The notes: generated by a model not told the origin, from the sequence alone. DNA of 64,000 nucleotides from Chamaecrista fasciculata (GCA_003254925.1 QANZ01045558.1:1-64000), one strand, 5' to 3'; numbered from the stretch's first letter, positions 22,475 through 34,990 are shown. Program-made: numbers and translations.

Positions 22475-25400
22475 CTAAACTAAAATCCTTACAGATGATT
22501 CAATTGCTAGAAGTTCCTCTTCCTTAACTCTCTTCCAAACTCCATCTACCATAAGGCATCCTTTCTCACCTTCCATTGGTAATAATACATTTCCATCTAT
22601 TTCAGCAACTTCTATTGTCTCCCTCATTTTTTTCACAGCTGAGTTATCTAGTAGCTGAAGCTCAAAACTAGCATCTCTCTTGGCACCATTATTGCTCAAT
22701 TTCCTAGTCACTTTCCTTTCTGAATCTTGAACCTTTTTTGAATTATCAGCATGATCGAGTGTAGGAAGATAACCAGATGAACCGACAGCACGGGGCAACA
22801 TGCCAATCGGACATGGGTTCCATACATTGGCCAAATTCCATGTGTTGGATTTTTCTTTCTCACAGTCCACAGCCATTGGAATCTTATTCCTTGTTATATG
22901 CTGCTTAACCAACGCTAGTTTTTCCGCAGCTTGTTGTAAAGATTTCTCCAGCTTGAAAATATTCTTTGAAGTCATCAGCAAAGAACTTTCGTCGTTGTCT
23001 TCGTCTAAATTTGACAAACCCAGAATATAGAGCTTTTTGACTTTCTCCATCAGAGAACTGTCATCCATTAGTTTTGCAAGGAGAAGGGCTGAATCCATCA
23101 GCTGCTTGTTGCTATGAACTGATATTAGGAGACATTTGTGTAGAATTTCAAGCAGAACACTTTTTGATACAGTTGCTTGAGTAGATGGGACACTGCTGAA
23201 AAATCCAACAAGCCAAGAAAACAATGAGGAAAGATGATCAATTTGGCAAAATTCCATCCTCAAGTGTGATATTCCAGAGAATTGATTTCCTGCAAAAATA
23301 AGAAAAAAGAACAGATCACTGAAGATTTCCTCAACCTAGACAATCACTAAATTAATAAATAGGACAGTTCAATACTTCAACATCAAGGTAGAAAATAACT
23401 AAATAAGTCATGTGGATGTATATGCAAACTACAACCATTGGGAGATTTACTATAATGATTGATGATCAAAATACTCATTTCCAATGGAAAATAGACTAAA
23501 ATTTTATCATGTAGGTCCGGTCCAGATCCAATGTCAATGGATCTAGGGATGGGTAAGGAGGTACCACACTGATACCCAACTAGTAATAGCAAATATATGT
23601 TTTTATATACATAAATATAATATTTTAATTTTATGAGTTTAGAAAATATAAAATTACAAAGATAAAATGTTAAATATTTCAAACATATTGAAGTAATCTA
23701 ATAATATATTTTCATTTATGATTTAATTTTTCTTTCTTTTTTGATAGTTGGAGATGCAAGAAAATGATAAAAATAGCTTTTACATCAATAAAAAATTATT
23801 TATTTTAAAATTACTATGGGTTTGGGTACAAATATGAAGATTAGACTATTCGTAAGATCCGGGAATACCCACTCATTCCCTTGGTCCAAGGATAGAATCA
23901 TAGTACTTTACCTATACCCTATCCATGATTGTTCCTAACTACAATTTATTGGAAGCCCATCCACAATCAGATGTTTAAGCCATTGATCACAGTTCAGACA
24001 TGAAAAACGCCCATAAGAAATGGATGCAGAATGACTAAATGCTCACGCCAAGCTTCATATCATATCTAAGATTAAGTGTGATGAAGAAGCTAGCAGTTCC
24101 ACAGCTTGAAGTTTACAAATTGCGATCGAAAGCACATTATGAATTTCACCATTTGGCAACATAATTCATGTATGACATCAGAAAAATTAGAACTGCAAGT
24201 ACAAAAGGCATGTGATGTCATTTTAAACGAAAAATCAGAATCCAATTTTGGGCTTGTTTGGTTGTGCATTATTACCGTTACATTTAGCTTATTTTTTTGT
24301 CCTATTGTCATCTACAGTATTTTATGCTGTTTAGTTATGCATTAGTAAAATAAGTCATTTATTTAAATATTATTCACTTCAAACACTATTTCATTTAATA
24401 CTCAATTACTAATATAGTTCAACCAAAATACCTAATAATTACCTATACTCTAATACAACATTTTTTTTTAAAAAAGTAGGCAAAATAGTAATTTCCACCA
24501 CTCCTCATTTATTACACTTAACAAGTTATAACTATTTTTTTTCCATCCCATCATTTTTCACCTAGCTCCTTTATCTCCATTCCCATCCCACCTTCTCTCT
24601 CTCTCTCTCTTCATTCCATATTTTTATCCCTCCTCTCTCACTTCCCCTTTTATATAAATATAAATATATATTATATAATCAATACTATACATATATAATA
24701 TTAATATTTAATTTAAAATTAATATATTATTTATTTGTAACATCAATTATAAATTTATAGACATTTACTTTAAATTTTTTAAATCTCAATTCAAACCATT
24801 ATTAGATACTATGTAAAAATAATAAAATAATATTTGTTATTTAACTTTAAATATTTTATAAAATAATAAAAGTATTTTTTAAAATAAAATACGTAATAAA
24901 TTAAAATTGAGTGGGCATTTAATACTCAATTACTAATACACTCCTTCCTAAATACCTATAATTATTGAGTCAACGAATCAACCCTTGAACAATTGAAATA
25001 TATAACTCGGTCCATAAATTATTGCAATCGTCTAAGATTTGGTCTCTGGGTCAAATTCAGGGACCAAAATATATAAAGACAATACAAAATCAAGCCCTAA
25101 AAAGTACAAATTCAAGGACCAAAAAGTGCATTTTCTCAACATAGATATTTCACAAGAAGCAAAAATTTCTCGAGTAGCAAAAATGAATACCATTATAAAA
25201 AGTATCAAGAGGTAGTTTTCAAATAAATGCCATTAGAACAAACTCCCACAAATTTTTCAGCAACACCAAATAACTGTTAACCAACCCATTTACCCAACAT
25301 TCCATTTATAAAAAAAAAAAAAAAGAATTTTCTTACTTCTATTTCTACCCCTATACAATTTTAAAATATCCATCCAATACTCTCAACTTACAACAATCAT

Positions 25401-28400
25401 TACATACCTATTTAAATGATTTCACATCTCAAACACTCCATTGACAACAAATTATCCAAACACATTTCATTATTAAAACAATCATTTTTAAATCTTATTA
25501 ATCCCATTTCCAAAGCGATCTCATTGCCCAAATACCATTTCATTAGCAAAATGCACTCCCGAACATGCCCTAGTTAAGGAAAAAAATAATGGCTCTGGGC
25601 TCATGTTAGCTTTTGTCACCTGCTAATGCTAAAGGATAATTAAACAAAAATTACCTTGGGTTGTTTAGTCCTGGGCACCTTCTAGTTTCTTGATAAGTAA
25701 ATATTGTCTCACACGAAAAAATTGGGTTGCAACCCAAGTACAGATAGAGCACAAAAACAAGTACTCCTCGGAGTACTCCACAATAATTAATCAATAGTCA
25801 TTAAAATCAATCAAAAACCATATTGAAAATGACACGATGCATGGAAAGAGTGCTACCTACCTTCTTCATATTTCATTGATTCCTGACTTTCAATCATATT
25901 TAGAACTGCCTTAAGAAGGTTCAGATGTAATTCTGGTTCCTTATCCCAAAATCTCAGCATGACAACCTTCCAATCAGCTAAATTAATGTGTGTTGGGTCA
26001 TGCAAAGCATTCTCTGTATGCTCCATTACCTCTGAAGAACTCAAGGCTTTCAACAAAAACTCCAACACTACATTTACAATCTCTGAGGAGAAGGAAGAAT
26101 ATAATTGAACGAGAGATTTCAATATCTTTGTAATCTGTTTCTTAGAACCTGAAAAAAAAAAAAAGGAAATAGCATTTACTGTTAACATATGTTGTACATT
26201 CCGCTTAGTTGAAGATAAATATAATATAATGAAGGATTTCAGCCTCAAGTCCTTACTTTGAAAATAGAATCTATATTAGGAATTGTTAGACTAATAGAAT
26301 ATCTGTAATTATTTCATATAATTAGGATTAAGTTTAGGGATTGTGATTAGTGATTAGCTATAATTACTCTCTGTAATTACTCTCATTTGTCTCTCATTTA
26401 TGATTCTTTCCTAGAATAGATTCATCACTCCTGTATAAATACCAATCATTTCCATGAGATCAATAACATAGTATTTTCCCAGACAATATTTGTCAGGAAT
26501 CTAACCAAATATTTGCTTATTTGGATTGAAAGCTTAAAGTAAAAACACTATCTTAGATTTTTAAATAAATAAATAAAATATCAATGCTTTAGGAGCCATT
26601 AAGCACATTGCTATCTTACATACATAAGTATATTGGACACCATAGCATATAAGATTCTCATCGTTAGTTTTACAACTGAAAGTCATCAAAGACAAATGGA
26701 CTTATTGAAGTAAAAATTTTGCTACCTCCAGATTTTGACGTTCGGCCCTTGCCAGCCATAAGTGTCAGAAGCTTATTACGCCCACAAAGTAATTCACTAT
26801 GCATGACACCTATAAAAGAAAAGAGATCCAAAATTAAATGCTCTGACGTAGCAGAAATAACAGCTTGTAAAAGAAGTTTCTTTCAGAGAAAGAAAAAGGC
26901 GGTGACAAATATTTCTCAGATGCAAGAATGTGTCAATCTTCTTATCTCTTGACTATGGAGCAGAAACACTACTAAATGGATGAATCATCCATTGAACATG
27001 GGAGAGGACCAAAACATGTATTACAGTTACAAATGTTAGATACATATCCATATGCGATAGAATAGAAATCAGATTTAAATACAGGATTGGCAATACTTCC
27101 TGCATACCTGTGACATGTCTTGCACATGTCAGAAGATCTTAGGCACTAAGATATCAAACATTATGGTGATCTGGAAGGATTTCCAATTAGTCTATACCTC
27201 ATGCTTATCTTTGCTTAATTTCTACAAGTCATATCCCTTAATGTCTACAATATGAACATATTCATAATTTTTTCACAAGTATACAAGCCATATTGTGTTC
27301 TTAAATTTTGGATTTTGCATTAACACCCTGTCTGCTTAACATAATTTTATATTGAATGAACAGTAAATATATAAAGTAAATGATTTTCTATTAGTAAAAG
27401 TTTCATGTGTATGGATCAAATATCGTGCAGTTAAAAAAAAAACAAACAAATAATTGAAACAAGAGTAACAATTACAAAACATTGGAAAGAAATACAAAAC
27501 AAAAGGAGCTCACACACGTTTTCCCTTGAGAAGTGAACTACTAGATTGGGGACTCTGGCTGCTTTTCAAGCAGAAAGCTAATTCTCTAAGGTTTGACTTG
27601 ATTTCCTTTCTAACTTTTGCATTTCCATCACTTTGAAAAGGAATTGTCTTGCTCTGAGGCTCCCAATAATAAGATTTCAACCAATCAAGTGCCTGGAATT
27701 ATTAAAAGCACAACATGCCATTAGTTCTTAGTGACGGGTATAAACCATTTAGCGTGGAGGAATGATGGCATATGCAGAGCATTTTGGATACAAACTGTCC
27801 AAATTCATTAAGTCAAATCTGAAAAAGGAAAACCAAGACACTACAATTTTCGATTTTGTTATTTCAGTTAGCCTAAGATTTCATGATAAGCATAGCCTGA
27901 AATGTCATTGATGACCTAATATGTGCGCATCTGATGTCTCATCAAGTACCAGCCATAAATAGTCAATTATTTAAATCGGAATGAAGAATTTTCAATCATC
28001 AAGAGCTATTTGCATAAATGGGTTTTACTCATGCAAGTATGTTATTGTAATTCGTATAACCACCCTGTCAAAGAAACATGCTACACTTCAAAACTATGTC
28101 TTACTCCTAATTAAATGCAAGAAATAACTATTTAGATATCATGAACCTAATAATATTCACACATACAAACTCAACCCCAACAAAAAACAAATACAAAAAC
28201 TAGGCTATCTAAATGATACTAATGTCACAAAAGCTATGTTTGAAGTGCCTTTCTAACATTAAATGGCCAAGTTGACACATTGAACACGACAGAATTAGAA
28301 TTAAGTTTTAACCCACTTGCTTAAGGACCTCTAATGATTATGTTCCCGAAGGTGCCACAATAGGAAAAATTTTAGAATATATAACTTATACAAGTGATGA

Positions 28401-31075
28401 TGTATATATATATACTGAAAACACATGAAACAATAGGACATTATGGAACCAATTTAATAATTAATGTAGTAGAATCCTTTGCCATTCAAGTCTCTGACGT
28501 TGTAATCCTTTCCCTTGTGTCAATAAATTCTTTTTCAAATTCCATTGGATAAAGAAAAATATAATAATACAGGATGATATGAAAGGATGAAACTTCTCTC
28601 TTAGCCTCAAAGTATTTCAAAATTGTAGATGGGAGAATTTAATAGTCTGTGTAGAGAAGTGCTAATTAACATATTTCTAGGGTGCAAGAAAGTCGTCCTT
28701 TTATATTATAAAAAACCAATTGTTTTGGACAATTAACTCAGCATGAGACATACATCAACAAAATGTTGTGAGATATCATCAGAATCCTAGCCTCTATGGC
28801 TCTATTTATCAAAATGGATGTAGAAAGGAAAAATATCTTCAGTCTACTTTTCGGAGAAAAGGAGTTTCATTGAGAAAAAAGAGGAGGGCATTATTTGCAC
28901 TTCAATTTCCTAAAACAAAGAGGTCAATTGCATAACCATGTTGCTAATGCGATCTGCTAAGCTTCTAAAAGACCAAGAGCCTTATATTACTATAAAAAAT
29001 TCTGTCTTGTTATTTTAATGCTTCGCAATACTGACCAACTGATTTCGACCAAAGTAAGGGCATAAAACCTATAAATCATTATCAAATTGACATCACAACT
29101 GAGCATCTCGGCAGGATTGTATACCCAGATCGAATTAGAGTTCACGCCGCCAGCCCTGAACAAATGGGAGGCGTGAGACACAGGTTGGGCTGGGTCAGAC
29201 GACCAAAAAACATCCAACATACAGATGCACACTCCTCCACATAAATAATCATCTTCAGTGGAGCATTTTCGTGGTAGTTGTGACCAACAGCCATTAGCTG
29301 TCGGCTCTTTGGTAAGGCGAGAGCATCAAGGATTTCAGGTGACTCGTAAACTCACTTAACATCTAATCCAAGAATTTCAATGAGAATATTGACACCAATA
29401 ATTACAATACCAAATGAGATATACCTTAACTGAAGCACTGCGAACAACATGAAGTGATGGAAGTTCACGATGTGATCCCTCTGCAATTGAAGCAATTAGT
29501 AACGAAAAAAAAAAAAGAGGATTTCTCAATATTAAGTAAATTATGAACAGAGAAGAGTTTGTTTACCATGGCGAACATCAATCAGCATGCGTGGAATACC
29601 AATTGCATTGGCCGCCACAGCTATTGACATCTCTTCTTTTTTACGTGTCTTCTCAACCACACCATTGACAAGCCTAAAATTTAAGGGGGCAACACTGTAA
29701 TTCAATTGGTCCTATATAACACAGCACAAGTACTTGGCAATAATTGTTCTAGAGGCAACTACGTTTCAAGCTAATAGATGAAAAATAGTTTATCTTAGGC
29801 TTCTGAATCTTAGGGCATAACGGAGGACCCTAAAATATCTTTTATAGTAGTCTCAAATGACCAGACAACCATTATCTTGAACCATAGTAGGTCATTAACT
29901 AATCTCTCAACCTACTGAGAGTAAAATTAACACATTTAAAATCACTGGTCACTTTTGGACAACATAATATAGACTGCATTTTTTTTTAACAATTGAGTCA
30001 TTCTAGAAGTACTAGGTCTGGTTGCACAGAGCTTACATCCTGGATGCTCATTCATGTGGACCACTTATGGTCGTAGGGATTAGGGATCTTACAGAAATAT
30101 GATTACCCAATATGAATTACAATTACTTTCTTCCAATTCCAATATAAAGTGATTAACGAAACAGTTGTGCATCACTTCAGAGCAATGTACTGGTTCTCTA
30201 TTCTTGTAAACCAAAAGATAATTATACTATTGTCTTCCCAAAAGCTACAAGGAAACATAATATTAATAAATAAAATAGGCAAGTGAAACAAAGAGAAAAA
30301 AGGAAGCCTCACCTCAGTATCGCCATGCAATATAACATAGAAAGCATCTCCTCTGAAAGAGAAGCATCATGAGAATCCACTCTACAAAAACCAAAACCCA
30401 TCATTATATGATAAAAGTAAGTTCATCACCAAGGCAGAAAGTAAGTGCCCTGTGTTCTAGCACAAAGATTGATAAATTCTCAAGACTTCAACAAACTGTC
30501 CATAATTATTGTACTTTTATTAGGTTAGGCATAGCAATAGCAAGTGGATTCTACATGAAAAGTCGTCTAGTCAAGTTTTGTTTTTTCCACTTCTACTTAA
30601 AAAAAAAAAAAAAAACTGTAAATGATCATAAATTTGTGAAACCAGAACATCAAATTTACCTATAATATGGATCCTTTTGTTGGATTTCAATGATTGAAGC
30701 AGTAACTTCAATCAGAATCGGCAAACATCCTCGACTTCGCCATGCTGATATCTTAAAGGCAAAAATCATATTGTCATAAAAAATTAACATCCACAAAACA
30801 CAGCGATTTAGCAACTTCAGTAATCCACAAAAACGTCAATCAATCCAGATAATTGGCGAAAGGCAGAGAAACGTTTTAATTATCTTTCTTACTCTCTTTT
30901 GAGCAGAAGCAATGGATTCCGGAGAATTTGAGAATAGAGAATCCCTAACGAAAACCCATTCATCCCAGTTCAACCAAGGCACCAATCTAAGTGAATATGA
31001 TGAATTTTGTTCCTCAAGATCACAAGATACTTCTTTAAAGCCGAAGAATGATTCCATTGGAGGCTTATTCTCCAT
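22475..31075 (-). CDS. LAS1: LAS1-like pre-rRNA endoribonuclease, nine exons
   Basis: Las1 is the HEPN-type endonuclease that, with Grc3/NOL9, cuts ITS2 of pre-rRNA in the nucleus for large-subunit maturation. Exons on the minus strand: 31075-30893, 30751-30660, 30381-30313, 29673-29567, 29480-29425, 27692-27518, 26809-26726, 26148-25861 and 23289-22475. All introns are GT/AG and the phases join to 1,869 nt (622 residues plus TAG). The Las1 domain starts near LVPWLNWDEW (31-40) and continues through SAWRSRGCLP; the catalytic HEPN motif RHEGSH is at 149-154, split by intron 4. ALDWLKSYYWEPQ follows, and near the C-terminus is the plant-conserved IGMLPRAVGSSG (513-524). The start is the first in-frame ATG. 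It looks intact. Introns 7 and 8 carry a solo LTR and DNA transposons; a SINE abuts the stop and a foldback lies 103 bp upstream of the start. Confidence 0.95.
23456..23938. mobile_element. MITE in LAS1 intron 8 (GGGATGATCA family)
   Basis: The ends (ATTGATGATCAAAATACTC and CCATGATTGTTCCT) and interior resemble the better-preserved copy at 37828-38304, including a block rich in GGGTA/GGTACC words and the ATATTGAA(A/G)TA...TTCATTTATGATTT core. It is diverged and has no coding capacity. Superfamily as for the 37828 copy. Confidence 0.7.
24249..25571. mobile_element. Non-autonomous DNA transposon in LAS1 intron 8
   Basis: About 1.3 kb with terminal inverted repeats: the left end reads GGGCTTGTTTGGTTGTGCAT and the complement of the right end GGGCATGTTCGGGAGTGCAT. 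No transposase frame is visible. Two copies of CATTTAATACTCAATTACTA near 24395 and 24915 point to internal duplication or a nested insertion. End sequences of this kind are common in hAT elements, but I see no target duplication. Confidence 0.65.
26284..26495. mobile_element. Solo LTR in LAS1 intron 7
   Basis: 212 bp beginning TGTTAG and ending TTTGTCA, flanked on both sides by GGAAT (26279-26283 and 26496-26500), the 5-bp target duplication expected of an LTR element. A TATAAAT box lies at 26434-26440. It is the product of recombination between two LTRs, or a very small TRIM-like element. Confidence 0.75.
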
Positions 31076-31177
31076 TCTATAAGTTGAGAGATTACGAAAC
31101 AGCAAGTTTCAGAGCATTGGAGGGAAGTAGAAGAATTCAGATAGTGATGATATAGAACAACCTAGCCGAGTTTAATA

Positions 31178-32053
31178 GGCCAAAGTCTCAAATTGGTCCT
31201 TTATATATGGGGTAGGTTTCAAATTAGTCATTTATCTTTTGTTTATTTCAAATTGGTCATACATGTTTCAATGATGTTTTAAACTGGTCCACAAAATACT
31301 TAATGTAGTCATATCTCTCTTATTTCAAGCTCGAATGTGACTAATTCAGAGCTAAGAGTACTTCTTTTACGAATATTTTGAGACCATCAACAAATGGGAT
31401 CAAATTGGGCCATAAAAGTGGATAACTCGTTTCATGATCAAACAAGTGAAATTGGTTATATTTATTTCGTTTGAAGTCTAAATGTGACGAATTTGAAACT
31501 ATGTGTTGACTTTTGAAGAGTTCTTTCTCTGACCAGTCTAGATCACTAGCAAACTATGAAGTATGGACACAGACACAGACACAAACACATCGACACGTCA
31601 AATTTTTAAAATTATACGACACGACACGGCATATATTTATATATATAAATAATTAAAAATTCATAAATTTTGATGAAAACTTTAAGAATTAGACTATCTG
31701 TTCATAATATATGCTATATGTGTCATTATTTTCTATTGTTTGTCGTACTAAAGTCATAAAAATTGATTTTATATTCTAAAACCTATGAATATATGTCGTG
31801 TAGGTGTCGTACGGGTGTCGGACACGGACATAGACACGTGTCTGACACAGTGACACGCCTTCGAAATGAAGTTTCCATGCTTCGTAGCTAGCAAATGAAG
31901 TTAAATCTCGTCTCGAAAATACTTTTGGGACAAATTAGAAATATGATAGAAACATACAAACCAATCTAAAATAAATCTAAAATAAATGAAAGATAAATAA
32001 CCAATTAAAAATCTACCCTAAACATGGGACCAATTTGAGAGTTTGACCCTAAT
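31178..32053. mobile_element. Long foldback element upstream of LAS1
   Basis: The left end GGCCAAAGTCTCAAATTGGT and the complement of the right end (GGGTCAAACTCTCAAATTGG) form the terminal inverted repeat. The interior resembles the 49466-50324 family (phrases TCATATCTCTCTTATTTCAAG, CATCAACAAATGGG). A hAT MITE (31554-31887) is inserted in it. It begins 103 bp upstream of the LAS1 start codon, so it lies in the promoter or 5' UTR region. Confidence 0.7.
31554..31887. mobile_element. hAT-type MITE, copy 2 (intact ends)
   Basis: 334 bp. The left end is CTATGAAGTATGGACAC and the complement of the right end is CTACGAAGCATGGAAAC. Perfect 8-bp target duplications CTAGCAAA lie at 31546-31553 and 31888-31895. 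Bringing the flanks together gives a continuous sequence of the surrounding foldback, so the insertion is younger than that element. Confidence 0.92.
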
Positions 32054-32062
32054 TAATTAATA

Positions 32063-32492
32063 GGGTAAATTACACTTTGGTACCCTGTGGTTTGACCCTA
32101 TTTCACTTTGGTACCCTGTGGTTTGAAACTTGACACTTTGGTACCCTGTGGTATTCTCCATTAACACTTTGGTACCCTTTGGAGCTATATTGTAATTTTA
32201 ACCATAATAAATTTTACAAAAATTACATATTGACCTCAAAAAATTTTTAAATTTTTCATTTTAGTCCCTATATAATATGTATCCAGGGACCTATTTGTAA
32301 TTTTTTGAAAATTTTTTGGGGTCAATATGTAATTTTTGCAAAATTTGTTGTGGTTAAAATTACAAAATAGCTCCAAAGGGTACCAAAGTGTTAATGGAGA
32401 ATACCACAGGGTACCAAAGTGTCAAGTTTCAAACCACAGGGTACCAAAGTGAAATAGGGTCAAACTATAGGGTACCAAAGTGTAATTTACCC
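32063..32492. mobile_element. Foldback MITE with 9-bp target duplication
   Basis: 430 bp, almost wholly palindromic. Each arm contains four repeats of the word TTTGGTACCCT (or its complement AGGGTACCAAA), and the ends are GGGTAAATT and AATTTACCC. Target duplications TAATTAATA at 32054-32062 and 32493-32501 are perfect. A 9-bp duplication is characteristic of Mutator-like elements. Relatives lie at 45667-46094, 48076-48345 and, larger, at 62334-63491. Confidence 0.92.
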
Positions 32493-32712
32493 TAATTAAT
32501 ATGATGATACGCGAGTAATGTGTTAGCTTTTTTCTTGGGCCTCTGTTCGGGCCTAAGGTGGAACAGGCTTTTTTTTTATGGTCATAAAGCCTATAACAAG
32601 GTAAAGGCTCAAAGATCCAAATTGGTCCAATTAAACTTCAAAAAATTATCATAATTGCTAAGTAGCTTCAATATTTTTCATATATGGCCATATCTATTTT
32701 TTTTATACAATA

Positions 32713-32776
32713 ATCTTGAGTTTGTCAAGCCACAAGACAAACTCAAGTTTGTTATGCCACTTGACAAACTCAAGAT
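32713..32776. repeat. 17-bp perfect hairpin with third copy in the loop
   Basis: ATCTTGAGTTTGTCAAG at 32713-32729 is the exact complement of 32760-32776. A further GACAAACTCAAG lies inside the loop (near 32736), so two alternative stems are possible. Confidence 0.75.
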
Positions 32777-33054
32777 GAATGATATTTAGTAAAATATTAT
32801 TATTATTTTAAGTTATTTTTAAATTAATTAAAAATAATTATTAAATAGAAAAATTAATTGTATAATTATAACAATAAATATTTTATTAATACTATATTAT
32901 TAAAAAATTACTTATTATAAATATTGTAATAAAAAAAATATGAGGATTAAATATTAATATCATTTAAATTAAAATTAATTATTACATTAAATTATTTTTC
33001 AAGTAAATTAAAACTAATTATTAAATAGTAGTTAATTCTTATAATCATTATAAT

Positions 33055-33270
33055 NNNNNNNNNNNNNNNNNNNNNNNNNNNNNNNNNNNNNNNNNNNNNN
33101 NNNNNNNNNNNNNNNNNNNNNNNNNNNNNNNNNNNNNNNNNNNNNNNNNNNNNNNNNNNNNNNNNNNNNNNNNNNNNNNNNNNNNNNNNNNNNNNNNNNN
33201 NNNNNNNNNNNNNNNNNNNNNNNNNNNNNNNNNNNNNNNNNNNNNNNNNNNNNNNNNNNNNNNNNNNNNN
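33055..33270. other. Assembly gap (216 Ns)
   Basis: A run of N. It ends right at the left terminus of a hAT MITE, whose first few bases are lost. The 250 bp before the gap are extremely AT-rich. Confidence 1.
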
Positions 33271-33613
33271 GAAGCATGGACACTGACACGGACACGGGAC
33301 ACGACACGGACACGGACACAGCGACACGCTAAACTCTCAAAATTACGCGACACGACACGCCATATATTTATATATATAAATAATTAAATATTCATAATTT
33401 TTAATGAAAAATTTAAAAATTACAAGTTTTATTCATAATATATGTCATATGTATTATTATTTTTTCTTATATGTCATGTTAAAGTCACAAAAAATTGATT
33501 TATATTCATAAAATTTATGAATATGTGTCGTGTCGGTGTCGTACGGGTGTCGGACACTGACACGTGTCCGACACGGCGACACGCCCTCAAAATGAAGTGT
33601 CCATGCTTCTTAG
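33271..33613. mobile_element. hAT-type MITE, copy 3
   Basis: Matches the copies at 21413 and 31554 throughout. It starts within the inverted repeat (GAAGCATGGACAC) at the gap edge and ends CCATGCTTCTTAG. Its left part carries extra tandem ACACGGAC units. The left target duplication is hidden by the gap. Confidence 0.85.
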
Positions 33614-33842
33614 CTTAGAAACTATCAGGACAATTATAATTGTACTTACCTACTATTTATAGCCCCTGATTTTACATTTTAATCGTATGATAGCGCAACG
33701 AAAGTGTTGACGTGGACCTTCTTGAAATGGTGATGGTTGATATTATCAAAATTGCTCTACAAAATTTGGATGGTTTGTATTCATATTTGGGGGATGAAGC
33801 ATAAGAAGCAAATTTGGCGGTGCACTAAACCTTTTAGTTTTT

Positions 33843-34041
33843 TTTGGTATATATAAAGTTTAGATGAGTTGGGCTCCGGGGGCTCACCAAGGCCAGGGCA
33901 AGCCTCAAGGCTCTATGAGCGCTTACAGAGGTACTTACAGATCGCCTACCAACAAGGTCCTCACATCGGCAGTGGGATTCAAACTCACGACCTTGTGGGT
34001 TATGAGTTGACTCCTTACCAACTGGGCCAACCTTTGTTGGC
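33843..34041 (-). mobile_element. tRNA-derived SINE, copy 1
   Basis: On the minus strand the head reads TTGGCCCAGTTGGTAAGGAG (A-box) and, after ACTCATAACCCACAAG, GTCGTGAGTTTGAATCCC (B-box), as in a tRNA. The element ends in a T-rich tract on the plus strand. AAACCTTTTAGTTTTT (33827-33842) and AAACCTTTCAGTTTTT (34042-34057) flank it, a 16-bp target duplication with one mismatch. A second copy lies at 54727-54925. Confidence 0.88.
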
Positions 34042-34057
34042 AAACCTTTCAGTTTTT

Positions 34058-34779
34058 GTCATGGAAGGAGATTGTCGGTGCACTAAATAAATTAGGCATT
34101 TATTTAGGAGATTATAAGAATCAATAGTTCCACATATTTCTCCATACTTCTCTCCTCTTTCACTCTATTTTTGGTCATTATTAAATAGTAATATCTCTTA
34201 ATTTTTGGTTTATTTGCCTCTTTTTATTTGGATATTCTACTCCACGTTTTTGTGAGAAATATATATATATATATATATATCTATACTATATTATATGTTG
34301 GAGGAGCTTTCTGGTCGTCCTCCCACTTATACTAATGTAAAAATATTACATGTAATTAAAATAAGAAAAAACTTATTATTCAGTTTCTCTTTTTTATTGA
34401 GTCAACGATTTGATTCCTCATTTATTTTACATACATATTTGCGTGCCCGTTATATATATATATTGTTGGTTTTCTTTAACTTTGAAGATTAGGCAATTAA
34501 TCATTTCATTTGGGCTATTTAAAATAAATAAGAAAAAAGAACAAAATTGCAAAGAGCTCCTCATGTTCCATCTCCACATGCTTTTGCGTTTGCTTTAAAT
34601 AAATTGCTTCAAATTTGAATTTATATCTTGTGTCCTTGTAAATATCTTTTGCTTTCCTTAATATTTATTTTGTTTACCTTCTTTGTTCAAGTGTCTATCT
34701 TGTATTCTTATATGCTTATGTAAAGGATGATTAAAAATATTTTTAAAGGTTATTTTATTTTTGCATAATTATCTAAATA
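34058..34779. other. AT-rich intergenic sequence
   Basis: No gene is seen. It contains (AT)n tracts near 34260 and 34450. Confidence 0.45.
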
Positions 34780-34990
34780 GTAACCATCCTTTAGATGGGT
34801 GTTGTGAGATGCCTGATACCTTCCCTGCGACTCAATCCGGCTCCCAAACTTGTCCTTGGTTTAAAACCAGTTTTTTTTTTTTTAATTTTTTCTTTATCCA
34901 CCACTTTTTTCAAAACATTTTCATAAATTCAGTTTTTTCAAGTTTTTCTTAAAAATTTAGTGGCGACTGTTTTTTCAAAGTCATAAACGA
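34780..34990 (+). other. Fragment resembling the 3' end of a Tat-type gypsy LTR
   Basis: Phrases such as ATGCCTGATACCTTCCCTGC, CAATCCGGCTCCCAAAC and TTTAGTGGCGACT follow each other as in LTR ends of plant Tat/Ogre elements. No LTR boundary or primer-binding site is clear. This assignment comes from general familiarity, not alignment. Confidence 0.35.

Noticed and set aside
24106-24345. Small frame with a hydrophobic C-terminus
   Set aside because: It lies in LAS1 intron 8 and runs into the end of a DNA transposon.
32992-33353. Minus-strand frames of about 100 codons
   Set aside because: Most of their length is the N gap; the rest is the repeated ACACGGAC end of a MITE.
33837-34045. tRNA gene on the minus strand
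   Set aside because: A- and B-box-like sequences are present, but no cloverleaf with acceptor stem forms, and the unit is repeated at 54727 with target duplications, so it is a SINE.
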